From JAPOXR01 sp963662395 (GTDB lineage: Bacteria > Pseudomonadota > Alphaproteobacteria > Rhodobacterales > Rhodobacteraceae): a stretch of DNA of 64,000 nucleotides. A model generated the notes under the pieces. It was given only the letters and a program-made list of their open reading frames with translations. It searched no databases and was not told where the DNA came from. The stretch is from assembly GCA_963662395.1 (NCBI GenBank), contig OY759511.1, positions 3,472,001-3,536,000 of the forward strand, in the 5' to 3' direction. The translations under genes and the position numbers were made by a program. Within the stretch, counting starts at the first letter, position 1, and the number at the start of each line of letters is the position of its first letter. Positions 1 to 8,800 of the stretch are shown here, piece after piece.

Positions 1-416
1 GCGCGCCGGCCGCCGGCGTTTGCGGGTCTCGAATGCGCCGCGCCGGCGACAGCTCCCGACATTCATCCCGGGAATCACCGCCCGGTGCACCGGGCGGCCT
101 GCCGCCGCCACCGCCATGGTCCGGTCCGGAAGGATCCGGTCCCGTTCCGGGAAGGGCCGACCCGCGGTGATCGGCAGCGAGCGCCGCTCGTGGCGGGCCG
201 GGATGAGCTCGAAGAGCACCTGATCCTTGCCGACATGGGCAGGATCATCGAGGATCGGCAGGTGAACCCGGCCTGCCGGCGCCAGTGCCGCCTCCGGTGC
301 CGGCTCCTTCCGCGCCGCCTGCAGCCGCTGCACCAGGTCGGTGGTCCGGCAGCAGGGCACCCGGTAGCCGGCCAGTCCGATCGCACCGGCAGGATGGCTC
401 TTGCCGGTGCCCGGCG
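1..416 (-). pseudogene. C-terminal part of istB (IS21-b), split and decayed
   Basis: Read on the minus strand, this piece opens with the Walker A residues GTGKSH at about 411-394. It continues with AIGLAGYRV, RTTDLVQRLQAAR and ILDDPAHVGKDQ (a decayed Walker B) and then FELIPARHERRS. This is the second half of an IstB-type AAA+ helper ATPase, the partner of the IS21 transposase IstA. The first half lies at 6394-6684 in the same orientation, and a 34-bp middle piece lies at 2972-3005. Conserved positions expected to be Leu, Tyr or Trp read Pro, His or Arg, so it is a relic. The gene runs off the window start. Confidence 0.75.
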
Positions 417-437
417 AGGCAGCGTTACAATGCCCAT

Positions 438-714
438 TGCCGGCCTGTCCGGCTGACGATCCACTATCGTTTCCACCCGTATTTCGACGCGCAGGTCGAG
501 CTGATCTCCTGCCGTCCTTCTCCGGGCGGGGTCAATCTCTGCGTCCGGCTGCCTGACGGGCGCCCGTTGACCATCGGCGAATGGATGAGTCGGCCGGAAG
601 CCCGGATGCTTGCAGTCCGGACCACGCCGAGGCTTGCGAGAGGGGCCCTGTCGGAACTGCGCAGGGTTGTCGATAACGTCCTGCAATCGGCAACGGCCTA
701 CGGAGGGATTCGGC
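438..714 (+). pseudogene. DUF5372-like small protein, no clear start or stop
   Basis: One plus-strand frame reads LTIHYRFHPYFDAQVELIS, then VNLCVRLPDGRPLTIGEW. This resembles the short DUF5372-type proteins (about 80-100 residues) found beside serine recombinases. No ATG or GTG lies in frame near the conserved start, and the frame stays open to 863, overlapping the next gene completely. The 5' end has therefore probably been lost at the element edge and the 3' end frameshifted. Function of the family is unknown. The assignment comes from remembered family pattern only. Confidence 0.35.
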
Positions 715-879
715 ATGAAGCAACCAGGAAGGATCCGGCAGAGGGAACTGTTCGACCCGGACGGGCCGGACCGGGTTCTGGAGGAGGAAAGACGGCAGGA
801 ACCGGTGCTGCTGCTGGCCAGGCTGCTCCGGCAGGCGGCGACAGGCAAGGGAGAGGGTCATGAACCGGATCACGCCTGA
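715..879 (+). CDS. Small protein upstream of serine recombinase
   Basis: A 54-residue ORF beginning MKQPGRIRQRELFD, with GGAGG at 702-706 as a good ribosome binding site. It has an acidic/Arg-rich middle (DRVLEEERRQEP) and a leucine-rich helix (VLLLARLLRQA). Its stop overlaps the recombinase start (ATG at 860) by 20 bases, suggesting translational coupling. Short proteins of this form (QxxLFD near the start, then a Leu-rich helix) are commonly encoded just before large serine recombinases in transposon-like elements. Their role is not known; an accessory factor for the recombinase is a guess. Confidence 0.5.
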   Translation: MKQPGRIRQRELFDPDGPDRVLEEERRQEPVLLLARLLRQAATGKGEGHEPDHA

Positions 880-2941
880 ACACCTGTCCCGTTCGGCGAT
901 CGTCCATGTCCGGCAATCGACCATGCACCAGGTCCGCACCAATTCCGGGAGCCGGAACCGGCAATATGATCTGAAGCTGCGGGCCGCCGGGCCTGGCTGG
1001 CCGGAGGTGACCGTGATCGACGACGATCCCGGCGCTCCGGCGGCGGCACCGTGCGGGCCGGTTTCGATCGCATGCCGGCTGCGGTCTGCCGGGGCGAGGT
1101 CGGCATGATCCTGGCGGTGGATGCGTCGCGGCTGGCAAGGAATGGCCGCGAGTGGCATGCGCTGATCGAGTTCCGCGGCCTGCTCGGCTGCCTGCTTGCC
1201 GACGAGAATACGGTCTGTGATCCCCGCCTGCCGACGGACAGGATGCTCCTGGGCATGCATGGGGCCATGTCGGAACTCGAGGCCTCGAACATCCGCAAGC
1301 GCTCGGAGGAAGGTATCCGGCGCAAGGCCGCGAGAGGCGAGCTCTACCTGTTCGTTGCGGCCGGCTACCGCAGGGTGGGCAGGGACGGCATCGAGATGGA
1401 TCCTGACCTGCGGGTGAGGGAAGCGGTGTCGCCGGTGCTGCGCAGGTTCAGGCAGTTGCAGAGCGTGCGCCGGCTTCATCTCCGGCTGCGCCAGGAAGGC
1501 ATCGAGTTGCCATCGGCGCTGCCGGGGCATGAGCGGATACGCTGGAGCCTGCCGGGCTGCAGCCGGGTCCACGGCATCCCGACCAACCCGGTCCATGCCG
1601 GCGCCCATGTCCTTGGCCGCCGAAGCAGCCGCACCGGCATCCGCGACGGGCGCAAGCATGTGAGCCGCGGACACCATCCGGCCCGGGACGAGTGGCAGGT
1701 CTTGAAGAGGGACAATCATGAGGGCTGCATCACCCGGGACGAATACGAGGCGAACCGGCGCGTGATCTCGAACAATGCATCGAAGTTCTGCCCGAGCGGC
1801 GGTCCGCAGTGGCAAGGCACTGCTTGCCGGGCTGCTGCGCTGCGGGCATTGCGGCCAGCGGATCCGGGTCGCCTGTACCGGCACCCGGTCCGATGTCCTT
1901 CGCCATGATTGCCGGGGCGGCCTTCTCGACCACGGCGAGGCAAAGTGCATCTCCTTTGGTGGCCGGTTGGCTGACGAAGCGATTGGCGGCGAGATCGTGC
2001 GGGTTCTGCAGCCGATCGGCATCGAGGCGTCACTCGGGGCCATCGAGGAGGGCGAGCAGGAGACATCGGAGACGGTCCGGCAAACCGAACTGGCCCTCGA
2101 GCGTGCCCGTTACGAGGCAGACCGCGCCTGGCGCCGGCATGATTCGGTCGATGCCCGGAACCGGCAGGTTGCCGGCGAACTCGAGCGCAGATGGAATGAA
2201 CGGCTGATCGCGGTCAGCGAGATCGAGGCGACACTGGCGTCTGTGCACGCCATGCAGGAGAGCCGCGGGATGTCGATGCAGGAACGGGAGGCCTGCCTGG
2301 CGCTCGGGACCGATCCGGAGCGGGCCCGGACCGATGTGAAGGTGAGCCCCGAGATCCGCAAGCGCATCCTGCGGGCGGCCCTCGTGGAAGTCGCGGCATC
2401 GGTCGAGGGCTCCCGTGTCCGGTTGCTGATTCACCGGCAGGGCGGCGACCACACCGCGATCGGCATCCGCAGGAACAGGACCGGACAGCACCGCTACTCG
2501 AGCGACGCCGAGACCGAAGAGATCGTTTCGCAGCTGGCCCGGCTGATGCCGGACCGGGCAATTGCCGGCCTGCTGAACCGCCTTGGCCGCAAGACAGGAA
2601 AGGGGAATGGCTGGAAAGAGGCGAATGTCCGCGCCTTCCGGTCCTGGCGCAGGATCCCGGTCCATCGCCAGGGAGAGCGGCAGGAGAGAGACGAGATGAT
2701 CCTGCCGGAGGCCGCCGAGGCTCTCGGTGTCGGCCAGCCTGTCATTCGCCGGTTGATCCGGGACCAGGTGCTTCCCGCCCGGCAGGTCTGCAAGGGTGCG
2801 CCATGGGTGATATCCGGCGCCGATCCGGCCAATCCGGATGTCGGCAGGAAGCCCTGCCCGGACCAGCCATCGCTGTTTGACGGCATCGAGGACGAGAACG
2901 GCCCGTTACCCGCAGGCTCGGCAAACAATATCGTGCATTAA
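860..2941 (+). pseudogene. Large serine recombinase, two frameshifts
   Basis: Site-specific DNA recombinase of the large serine family, in three frames. Frame 1 (860 to about 1040) has the catalytic N-terminus with the Ser motif (IVHVRQSTMHQV). Frame 2 (about 1051-1800) has the rest of the resolvase domain (ILAVDASRLARNGREW, then EASNIRKRSEEGIRRKAARGE) and the start of the recombinase domain. Frame 3 (about 1790-2941) has the zinc beta-ribbon (LLRCGHCGQRI), a coiled coil and a C-terminal excisionase-like HTH (PEAAEALGVGQPVIRRLI). At about 690 residues in total it is near family length. The two breaks make it inactive unless recoded. It ends at TAA 2939-2941, 30 bp before the istB sequence resumes. 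Confidence 0.8.
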
Positions 2942-2971
2942 CAACAACGTAGCGAGGTGTGCATCATGAAT

Positions 2972-3005
2972 CGGTCCCCGGCGGGCCAAACAGCAGGCAT
3001 GAGGC
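2972..3005 (-). pseudogene. istB middle fragment (codons around the P-loop)
   Basis: Between the recombinase element and IS21-a lie 34 bases that, on the minus strand, read GASCLLFGPPGT. This is the sequence just before the Walker A lysine of IstB. It joins the N-terminal piece ending at 6394 on one side and the piece 1-416 on the other. Joining the three pieces restores the motif GPPGTGKS, which shows all three came from one gene. Confidence 0.75.
2998..3005. repeat. IS21-a target duplication, left copy
   Basis: CATGAGGC occurs immediately left of the IS21-a end (2998-3005) and immediately right of it (6394-6401). Eight bases fits the 4-8 bp duplications made by IS21-family elements. Confidence 0.8.
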
Positions 3006-3133
3006 TGTCAATACTGGCCGAGAACTGACCCACCTTCCTCCTCCAATATTGACCCGTCTTGTTCCGTCTTTCCTTCCCGGTAGCCTTTTCCCGGTAGTCC
3101 GCCCGGCGGGCGGCGTTTTCGGGAGAAGGAAAG

Positions 3134-4024
3134 ATGGAAAGGAAGTCGGATCACGGATTTCGGCGGCTGGCTGACGAGGTGAGGTCCAGGCCTCTGACCG
3201 AGGTGGCGCCGCTGCTGGGCTATGCACAGGACAGGACCGACCGCTGCCGCTGGAAGCGTCCAGGCTCGGTGCTCAGCATCAGCGGGCCCAAATACTACGA
3301 CCACATCGCCGGGTGCGGCGGTGGCGGGGCAGCAGGCCCGGTCATCCATGGCCTCGGCTGCACTCCGCTCGAGGCAATCAACTGGCTGGCCGGACGGCCA
3401 TCGCCTCCGGGGACCGCCAGGCCGCCGGTTCCGGTGCGGCCCCGGGCACTGGCGATGCCGCCGCCCTGCGAGGACAGCCGGGACGGGGTCCGGGCATACC
3501 TGACCGGCGAGCGCGGCCTCGATGCGGCCCGGCTGGACGATCTCAAGAGGGCCGGGCTCTTGTGGGCCGATGCGCGGCTCAATGCGGTGTTTGCCTGCCG
3601 GGATGCCCGGGGTCAGATCACCGGCGCCGAGCTTGTCGGTGTCCGCCGGTTTGCCGATGGCTCCCGCTTCCGGGGCATGGTACCGGGCTCCCGGAAGGCG
3701 CTCGGCGGCTTCTGGTTCGGTAGCGGGGACGCCGGAGTGCCAGCCGGTGTCTTCCTGGCCGAGAGCGCCATCGATGCCCTCTCGGCATGCGCTCTCGGTG
3801 CCGGCGGGGCGGCGGTGATGATCTACGCGTCGGTGGCCGGCACCTGCCGCCGTCTTCCGGACTGGCTTGGCGAATTCGACCTGGCATTCGTCATCTGCGG
3901 CTTCGACGCCGACGGGCCCGGCGATGCCGCCGCCGGGGCGCTCATCGTATCCGACAGACGGGTCAGCCGTGCCCGTCCGTCCGGAGGCGAGGACTGGAAC
4001 GCTCTCCTGCAGCAGCACATCTGA
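3134..4024 (+). CDS. Primase-like TOPRIM protein carried by IS21-a
   Basis: A 296-residue protein with GAGAAGGAAAG just before the ATG. The N-terminal part (about 35-85: SVLSISGPKYYDHIAGCGGG, then AINWL) matches the CHC2-like domain of DUF3991/TOPRIM proteins, although the classical zinc ligands are not evident. The C-terminal part is a TOPRIM fold: FLAESAIDALSA (about 208-219) supplies the conserved Glu and ICGFDADGPGD (about 257-267) supplies DxD. TOPRIM domains of this kind occur in DnaG-type primases, where they bind metal and make primers. It faces istB convergently with a 9-bp gap. A close relative sits in the transposon at 55682-59685. A role in priming repair or replication during transposition is only inferred. 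Confidence 0.7.
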   Translation: MERKSDHGFRRLADEVRSRPLTEVAPLLGYAQDRTDRCRWKRPGSVLSISGPKYYDHIAGCGGGGAAGPVIHGLGCTPLEAINWLAGRPSPPGTARPPVPVRPRALAMPPPCEDSRDGVRAYLTGERGLDAARLDDLKRAGLLWADARLNAVFACRDARGQITGAELVGVRRFADGSRFRGMVPGSRKALGGFWFGSGDAGVPAGVFLAESAIDALSACALGAGGAAVMIYASVAGTCRRLPDWLGEFDLAFVICGFDADGPGDAAAGALIVSDRRVSRARPSGGEDWNALLQQHI

Positions 4025-4033
4025 CGGCAGTCA

Positions 4034-4762
4034 TCAATCTCGGCTCCTGAGGCGGTGGCTGTCATTGCCGGTCTCGAGGATGTCGCAATGATGGGTCAGC
4101 CGGTCCAGCAGGGCGGTGGTCATCTTGGCATCATTGAAGACGCTGGCCCATTCGCCGAACTGCAGGTTGGTGGTGATGATCACCGGCGTCCACTCATGGA
4201 GGCTGGACAAGAGGTGGAAGAGGAGATTGCCGCCATCGCGCGAGACCGGCAAATAGCCAAGCTCGTCGATGATCACGAAGTCGCGCCGCCGCAGGGCATC
4301 GGCGAGGCGCCCCTGGCGGCCGTCCTGGAACTCCCGCTCGAGCAGGTTGGCCAGCTCGATGATGTTGAAGAAGCGGCCGCGGGCACCGCCCCGGATGCAG
4401 GAGCGGGCAATGGCCACGGCAAGATGGGTCTTGCCGGTGCCGGTTCCACCCACGAATACGAGATTGCGCTCGGCCTCGATGAAGGAGCCATCCGCCATGC
4501 GGCGCACCATCTCCTCGGCCACCGGGCTGGCCGAGAAGTCGAACTCGTCCACCTCCCTGGCATGGGGCAGCCTGGCGATGGTCATCTGGTACTTGATCGA
4601 TCTTGCCTTCTTGTCGGCCAGCTCGGCCTGCAGGAGCCGGCCCAGAACCCAGGCCGGCCCGCCCTTGCGCCTGTTCTCGGCGGCCAGGGTCTCGTCCCGG
4701 GCCGCCTTCATGCCGCGCAATCCCAGCTCGCTCATCAGCACCATCAGTTCACTTCGTTTCAT
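4034..4762 (-). CDS. istB: IS21-a transposition helper ATPase IstB
   Basis: A 242-residue AAA+ ATPase, normal length for IstB. Visible parts are the N-terminal helical segment, Walker A GGTGTGKTHLAVAIA (about 104-118), Walker B FVIIDELGYLP (about 160-170), sensor 1 IITTNLQFGEW and the C-terminal DRLTHHCDI. IstB assembles on target DNA and activates the IstA transposase. Its ATG overlaps the istA stop (4759-4762), the usual translational coupling of istAB. The frame is intact although its partner istA is frameshifted, so this copy can move only if another IstA acts in trans. Confidence 0.9.
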   Translation of the reverse strand: MKRSELMVLMSELGLRGMKAARDETLAAENRRKGGPAWVLGRLLQAELADKKARSIKYQMTIARLPHAREVDEFDFSASPVAEEMVRRMADGSFIEAERNLVFVGGTGTGKTHLAVAIARSCIRGGARGRFFNIIELANLLEREFQDGRQGRLADALRRRDFVIIDELGYLPVSRDGGNLLFHLLSSLHEWTPVIITTNLQFGEWASVFNDAKMTTALLDRLTHHCDILETGNDSHRLRSRD

Positions 4763-6289
4763 CGGTCCTGCCTCCCGGCAAGCAGCCGGTCATGGCGTGC
4801 GGGGTCGGCGGCCGGCGGGTCGCCGGGCTCCAGCCCCGCCGGTATCGGAACCTGCGGCGGCGGCCCGGGCTGGCAGCGCCGGGCGGCGATGTCGAGGATG
4901 AGATCGGCATTGCAGATGCCGGCCGCCAGCGCCTCGGCACAGGCGTCGGAGATCGCCTCGAGACCGTGATCGCGGGCACCGAGGAGAATGCGCACCATCT
5001 GCTCGCCGCCATCCTTGCCTGTCTCCAGGCGCTCGCGCACCGCCGCCAGCGGTGCCGGCAGATGCCTGGCCCGGAACGGCGCGCCATTGCGGATCGCCCC
5101 GGGCTTGCGCGCCGGTATGGGGATGTAGTGGCTGACGTCATAGATCGCCCGGCCTCGCCCGAACTCGCGGACATGGCTGCCGACGATCTCGCCGCCGAGA
5201 CGGATCTCGACACGATCGGCCAGGGCGCGCAGTTCCACCGGCCTGCCGGCGGCACGCGCCTCGACCGAGTATTTGTTGTTGTCGAAGTGGACCAGGCAGG
5301 TCTTGGAGGCCGTGGCCTGGCGTGAAGCATGGCCGCGGAACGGTTCTGTCCCCGGCACCAGGCAACGCTGCTCCTCGCCGGCAAACACCTCGAAGATCGT
5401 CCGCTCGGGGAAGTCCGGATGCCGGTGCCGCAGGACATGCCTGCGGCACCGCTCGGCCAGCACGGCGTTGAGTTCGTCCATGGTCTCGGCCTCGAGGCGC
5501 GGCTTGAACAGCAATCCGCGCATGGACTTGATCTGGCTCTCCACCCGGCCCTTCTCCCAACCCGCCCCGCGGGTGCAGAACACCGGATCGACCAGGTAGT
5601 GCCCGCACAGTTCCGAGAAGCGGGGATTGATCTTGCGGTCCCGGCCCAGGAGGACCCGCTCCACCGCCGTCGTCATGTTGTCGTAGATTCCACGACCGCA
5701 GGAGCCGTCAAACGAGACAAAGGCCCGGTCATGGGCATCGAACACCATCTCCTGGGTCTCCCGGGGATAGCAGCGGATGAACGGCATGCGGCTCGACACA
5801 GGGTGAACTGCGCGGCCTTGACCGTCACCGGCCTGCCGTCCAGTAGCACCGTCTCGTGGCTCCAGTCGAACTGACAGGCTCGCCGGGATCGAACTCCAGC
5901 GGCACATACGCACCCGCAACGCCGCCGCCCTGCTGCGCCGCCCACTTCCGGGCATAACGACGCACCGCCTCGTAGCCGGCCTCGCAACCCTCATTGCAGA
6001 GCTTGCGCCAAATCGCCGTGAGCGTCAGCCTGTCGCGTCTCGTCCGCTTCCCGTTGGCCTCCAGTTCGGCCTCGAGGGCGTGGGTGAAGCCGTCCAGCTT
6101 CGGCCGGGGCTGCCTGTCCGACCGGTCATAATGATGCGCCGTCGCTCCACCGCGCACCACCTTGCGAACGGTGTTGCGGGATATGCCGAGCTCCCGGGCA
6201 ATCGCACGGATCGACTTCTTGTCGCCAAGATGTTTCCTGCGAATCTTTGCAATTGTCTCCACTACCAGCATCCTCTGATTCTCCCGCAA
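4759..6289 (-). pseudogene. istA: IS21-a transposase IstA, two frameshifts
   Basis: The DDE transposase of IS21-a. The N-terminal frame (6289 to about 5885) has the HTH: KSIRAIARELGISRNTVRKV. A short second frame (about 5880-5800) carries CQFDWSHETVLLDGRPV, with the first catalytic Asp. The third frame (about 5795-4759) has VFDAHDRAFVSFDG, YDNMTTAVERVL, GWEKGRVESQIKSMR (catalytic Glu) and the C-terminal beta-barrel and tail. Together they give about 510 residues, normal for IstA. The two frame changes are close together (about 5885 and 5795), and the middle stretch would need both to be corrected. Confidence 0.85.
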
Positions 6290-6393
6290 TCCGTAAAACG
6301 GTCGCAGGAATGAACGATCTGCTTCCGGGAAGGTGGGTCAATTTTGGAAGAGGATTCTTCCCGAAGTGGGTCAATATTGCAGGTGGATTAACA

Positions 6394-6684
6394 CATGAGG
6401 CACCCCGGGCCATCACCTGCGCCTTCGGGATCGTCGGCACCACACCGAAGTCGAAGCCGGCCAGGCTCTTGCCCGGCAGGAGCCTGGCCTCGCCCGGATG
6501 GCGCCGGCTCCGCCGCCGCCGGCGCCCGGCAATCCCGTGCCCGGCCAGGGCCGCGCAGGCAAGCGGCCGGCCGGCCCTCCCTGTCGGAGCTGGCGGCAAG
6601 ATCCTTCCACGGCTCCCGCATGACCGGCAGGCGCAGCTCGGTGAGCATCGGCTCCAGGCCGGCACCGTCATCGGTGCGGCTCAT
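6394..6684 (-). pseudogene. N-terminal part of istB (IS21-b), interrupted by IS21-a
   Basis: Starts at ATG 6684 with MSRTDDGAGLEPMLTELRLP, followed by a one-base frame change near 6560. It continues as GRRRRRSRRHPGEARLLPGK, then SLAGFDFGVVPTIPKAQVMA: the IstB N-terminal domain with its conserved GKxLxxFDF stretch. The sequence stops at the IS21-a target repeat (6394-6401) and resumes at 3005-2972 and 416-1. Immediately upstream lies the istA relic of the same element. Confidence 0.75.
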
Positions 6685-8183
6685 GACGCCGCGGCCATGA
6701 CCGGGAGATCGCCATGGCCCGGGAGCACCGCCCTGGTGACGCTGACGAATGGCATGGCGGCGGCATCCGGTGCAGACCGGGCCCGCAGGCGACCCGCCTC
6801 CGGCAGCCTTCCTTCCTGCAGGCAGGCGCAGGTCCTGCCGCCGGCGCCGCCTCGCAATTCTCCTCATGGGCCGGCGCAAGAAGCTTCACCGCCTGCAGGC
6901 AGGCGGTACGCTCGCCCTCTCTCTCCGGCGCCGCCTCGAAGCCGCGCCGGCAGGCTTCACGCGGGAAGAGCTCGCCGCCATAGACCAGGTTCATGAGCGC
7001 CATCGGCCCGGTCTTCGGCGAGTGGATGACATGGCGATGATCGACCACATGCACCGCCTTCGCAGGCGAGCCCTTGCGCTTCCGGGGCAGGGCCGGCTGA
7101 TGGACGGTGCCCGGACAGGGCTCCGGCCGGTCATCATGGATGCGCATGCCGGGAAGGTGGCCGATCAGCCGGGAGGGCACGGTGCAGAACACGCGCTCGA
7201 GGATGAAGCCGCTCGAGGTGGTGACGGCGGTGCCGGCCTCCCCGTGATCGGTGGTGCGCATGTTCGGCAGGGGTTCGAGCAGTGCCCGTTCGGTGTTGAT
7301 CCGTTTGGCACGATGGGCATTGCAGCGCCCACTGATGCCGGCGATGAAGCTGCGGTATTCGCCTTCATCGGCAAACTCCCTCGATCCCCTGAGCGCCAGC
7401 GCATCATTGATCTCCCGCCCGGGATGGCCGTGTGCGCTTTCGATCGCACCATTCTCATGGGCCACGCCGCGGCTGCCCGGGGACGGCTTCATCCGGTAAT
7501 GCCGGCAAAGCAGGCGACAGCGTTCGGTCATGTCCTCGGCATCCTCCTTGCGATGATTGCGGAAGCCTGCAGGCAGGTAGCCTGCCCGGTGCTCCTTCGG
7601 GGCCCCGCCCGGCTGCCGGAGCGCCGCCTGCAGGCCCTCGGCCAGCGCCGTGAAGCTCTCGCCGCCGAGACCTGCTCGACATGCCGGAAGCCGGACCAGG
7701 GCAGCCGGAAGTGACAGGGCATGTGCCCGGGCTTCTGCCCGGCAATGGTGATGCCGAGTCCCTTCGGATGGGTGAAGTCCGACAGGGCCATCCGGCCCGG
7801 TTCGTGCCTCTGCCGGAACATGGCCTCCTTCCCGGGGCCGTGCTGCGCCTTCCGGTCGCCGATCCGCCGCTCCGGGGTGCGCCGGACATCCGGACCCTGC
7901 TCCGGATGGCGGCGCCGCAACTCCTCGAGGACGCCGACCGGGCGCAGGCCCGGGCAATCCTCGAGCATCGCCGCCACCTCCTGCTCCCGGACCCCGGCCA
8001 GCGGGTCCGGCCTTCGCCGGCCCCGCGGGGTCCTGCTGTGCGACGGAAGCACCGGGTCCCGCTTGATGCGGGTGCCGGTGGCTGCGCGATGCCGGCCTTT
8101 GCCGACGCGGTTTCCACCGAACGGGTTCTGCCGTATTCCATGAAGAGCCTCACCTGATGATCTGCAACATGGCGTCCGGGCAT
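6685..8183 (-). pseudogene. IS21-b transposase IstA relic
   Basis: Begins at 8183 with MPGRHVADHQVRLFMEYGRT, the IstA start seen in the second common IS21 subgroup. It then changes frame at least twice. One frame (about 8050-7700) has EELRRRHPEQGPDVRRTPER and FTHPKGLGITIAGQ. Another (about 7680-6668) has GVAHENGAIESAHGHPGREI, which is the catalytic Glu region, then NRERALLEPLP-like sequence and the C-terminal domain. Length matches IstA (about 500 residues), but the reading frame is destroyed. With the istB pieces it forms an older IS21-type element that later received IS21-a and the recombinase element. Confidence 0.75.
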
Positions 8184-8239
8184 TCCGCTCACCTCGCCCA
8201 ATTGGGTCTTGCAGAACAGTGTCCGAACGGCCGCGGACA

Positions 8240-8794
8240 TCAGGTGAGGTGCCGGCAAGGGGGGAGAAATCCGCAGCGGCAGGCGGTAACTCCGGTCGGG
8301 CTGTGCCCTCCCTCCGTTACCGCCTGCCGCCCCCCGGCACCCCTGTCATCCTGATTGACGCCCGGCAGATCGGGCGATGACTGCTCGGCGTTGCCCTGAT
8401 CCTGTGCGCCAGGCGTGTGCTCAAACGCGCTCCTGTTGGCGCGCATCCATGCCTGCACCTGCTCGACGATGGAAAGCTGGGGTGCCGGCCCCGTCCTGAG
8501 CCTTCTGACGAACAAGGGGTCCCCGCCGGCAAGGGAGCCGAACCTGCGGTGCACTATTCCGCTTTCGGACAGGAACGCCTCGACCTCGCTGACGACACCG
8601 GGGCCGATCGCCGACTCGTTCATGTAGCAGAGCAGTTGGTCGGCCTTGTCGTGCCTGATCGAGCCTCCGGTCATGAGACGCGGGACCATCGACGGATCGT
8701 CGACCGCGAACGCACCCAGTCCCCGTTCGTTCATCTGCGAGTGCGAGTTGAACACCGGCTTCGACACAATGCCCAAACCGGCAAAGCCGCCCAC
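8240..8794 (-). CDS. Protein with two HTH-like repeats
   Basis: A 184-residue ORF from GTG 8794. It contains two similar segments of about 40 residues: ERGLGAFAVDDPSMVPRL...DQLLCYMNES (about 23-62) and HRRFGSLAGGDPLFVRRL...EQVQAWMRAN (about 81-119). The spacing FGxxAxxDPxxVxxL followed by a helix ending in FM/WM is that of small XRE-type helix-turn-helix proteins of alphaproteobacteria. Two copies in one chain suggest a fused dimer-like DNA binder. The C-terminal 60 residues are low-complexity and overlap a 15-bp inverted repeat at 8276-8330. The start lies only 7 bp from the end of an IS4 element, so the original 5' end may be lost. Confidence 0.5.
   Translation of the reverse strand: MGGFAGLGIVSKPVFNSHSQMNERGLGAFAVDDPSMVPRLMTGGSIRHDKADQLLCYMNESAIGPGVVSEVEAFLSESGIVHRRFGSLAGGDPLFVRRLRTGPAPQLSIVEQVQAWMRANRSAFEHTPGAQDQGNAEQSSPDLPGVNQDDRGAGGRQAVTEGGHSPTGVTACRCGFLPPCRHLT
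8276..8330. repeat. 15-bp perfect inverted repeat (hairpin)
   Basis: GCGGCAGGCGGTAAC at 8276-8290 is the exact reverse complement of 8316-8330, with 25 bases between. It lies in the 3' part of the HTH-repeat ORF. It could be a terminator (no T-run follows on either strand), a recombination site or a mobile palindromic repeat. Confidence 0.7.
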
Positions 8795-8800
8795 CGGGAA

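Larger units (their letters stand above)
417..2971 (+). mobile_element. Serine-recombinase element inserted in istB
   Basis: Boundaries are inferred from the interrupted istB. Its P-loop codons stop at 405-416 and resume at 2972-2983, and both edges carry nearly the same 12 bases (CGGTGCCCGGCG and CGGTCCCCGGCG). The segment between holds a DUF5372-like reading frame, a 54-residue ORF and a large serine recombinase with a C-terminal HTH, all on the plus strand. Similar three-gene groups accompany large serine recombinases in other proteobacteria (from memory). The recombinase is frameshifted, so the element is probably fixed in place. The edge repeat may be a duplication made on insertion or simply residual istB sequence. 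Confidence 0.6.
3006..6393. mobile_element. IS21-family element IS21-a with a TOPRIM cargo gene
   Basis: A 3388-bp element starting TGTCAATACTGG and ending in TTAACA, so it has 5'-TG...CA-3' tips, flanked by the 8-bp direct repeat CATGAGGC. Subterminal repeats of the type TTGACCCACCTTCC occur at both ends in inverted orientation (about 3023-3060 and 6325-6385), as expected for IS21 transposase binding sites. It carries istA and istB on the minus strand, plus a convergent plus-strand gene for a primase-like TOPRIM protein that ordinary IS21 elements lack. It inserted into istB of an older IS21-type element (IS21-b). Confidence 0.85.

Noticed and set aside
532..2043. Minus-strand ORF of 503 codons opposite the serine recombinase
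   Set aside because: Shadow frame; the plus strand holds the resolvase and zinc-ribbon motifs.
4759..6289. Programmed frameshift in IS21-a istA
   Set aside because: IS21 istA is normally a single frame, and two separate shifts about 90 bp apart without slippery runs fit decay better.
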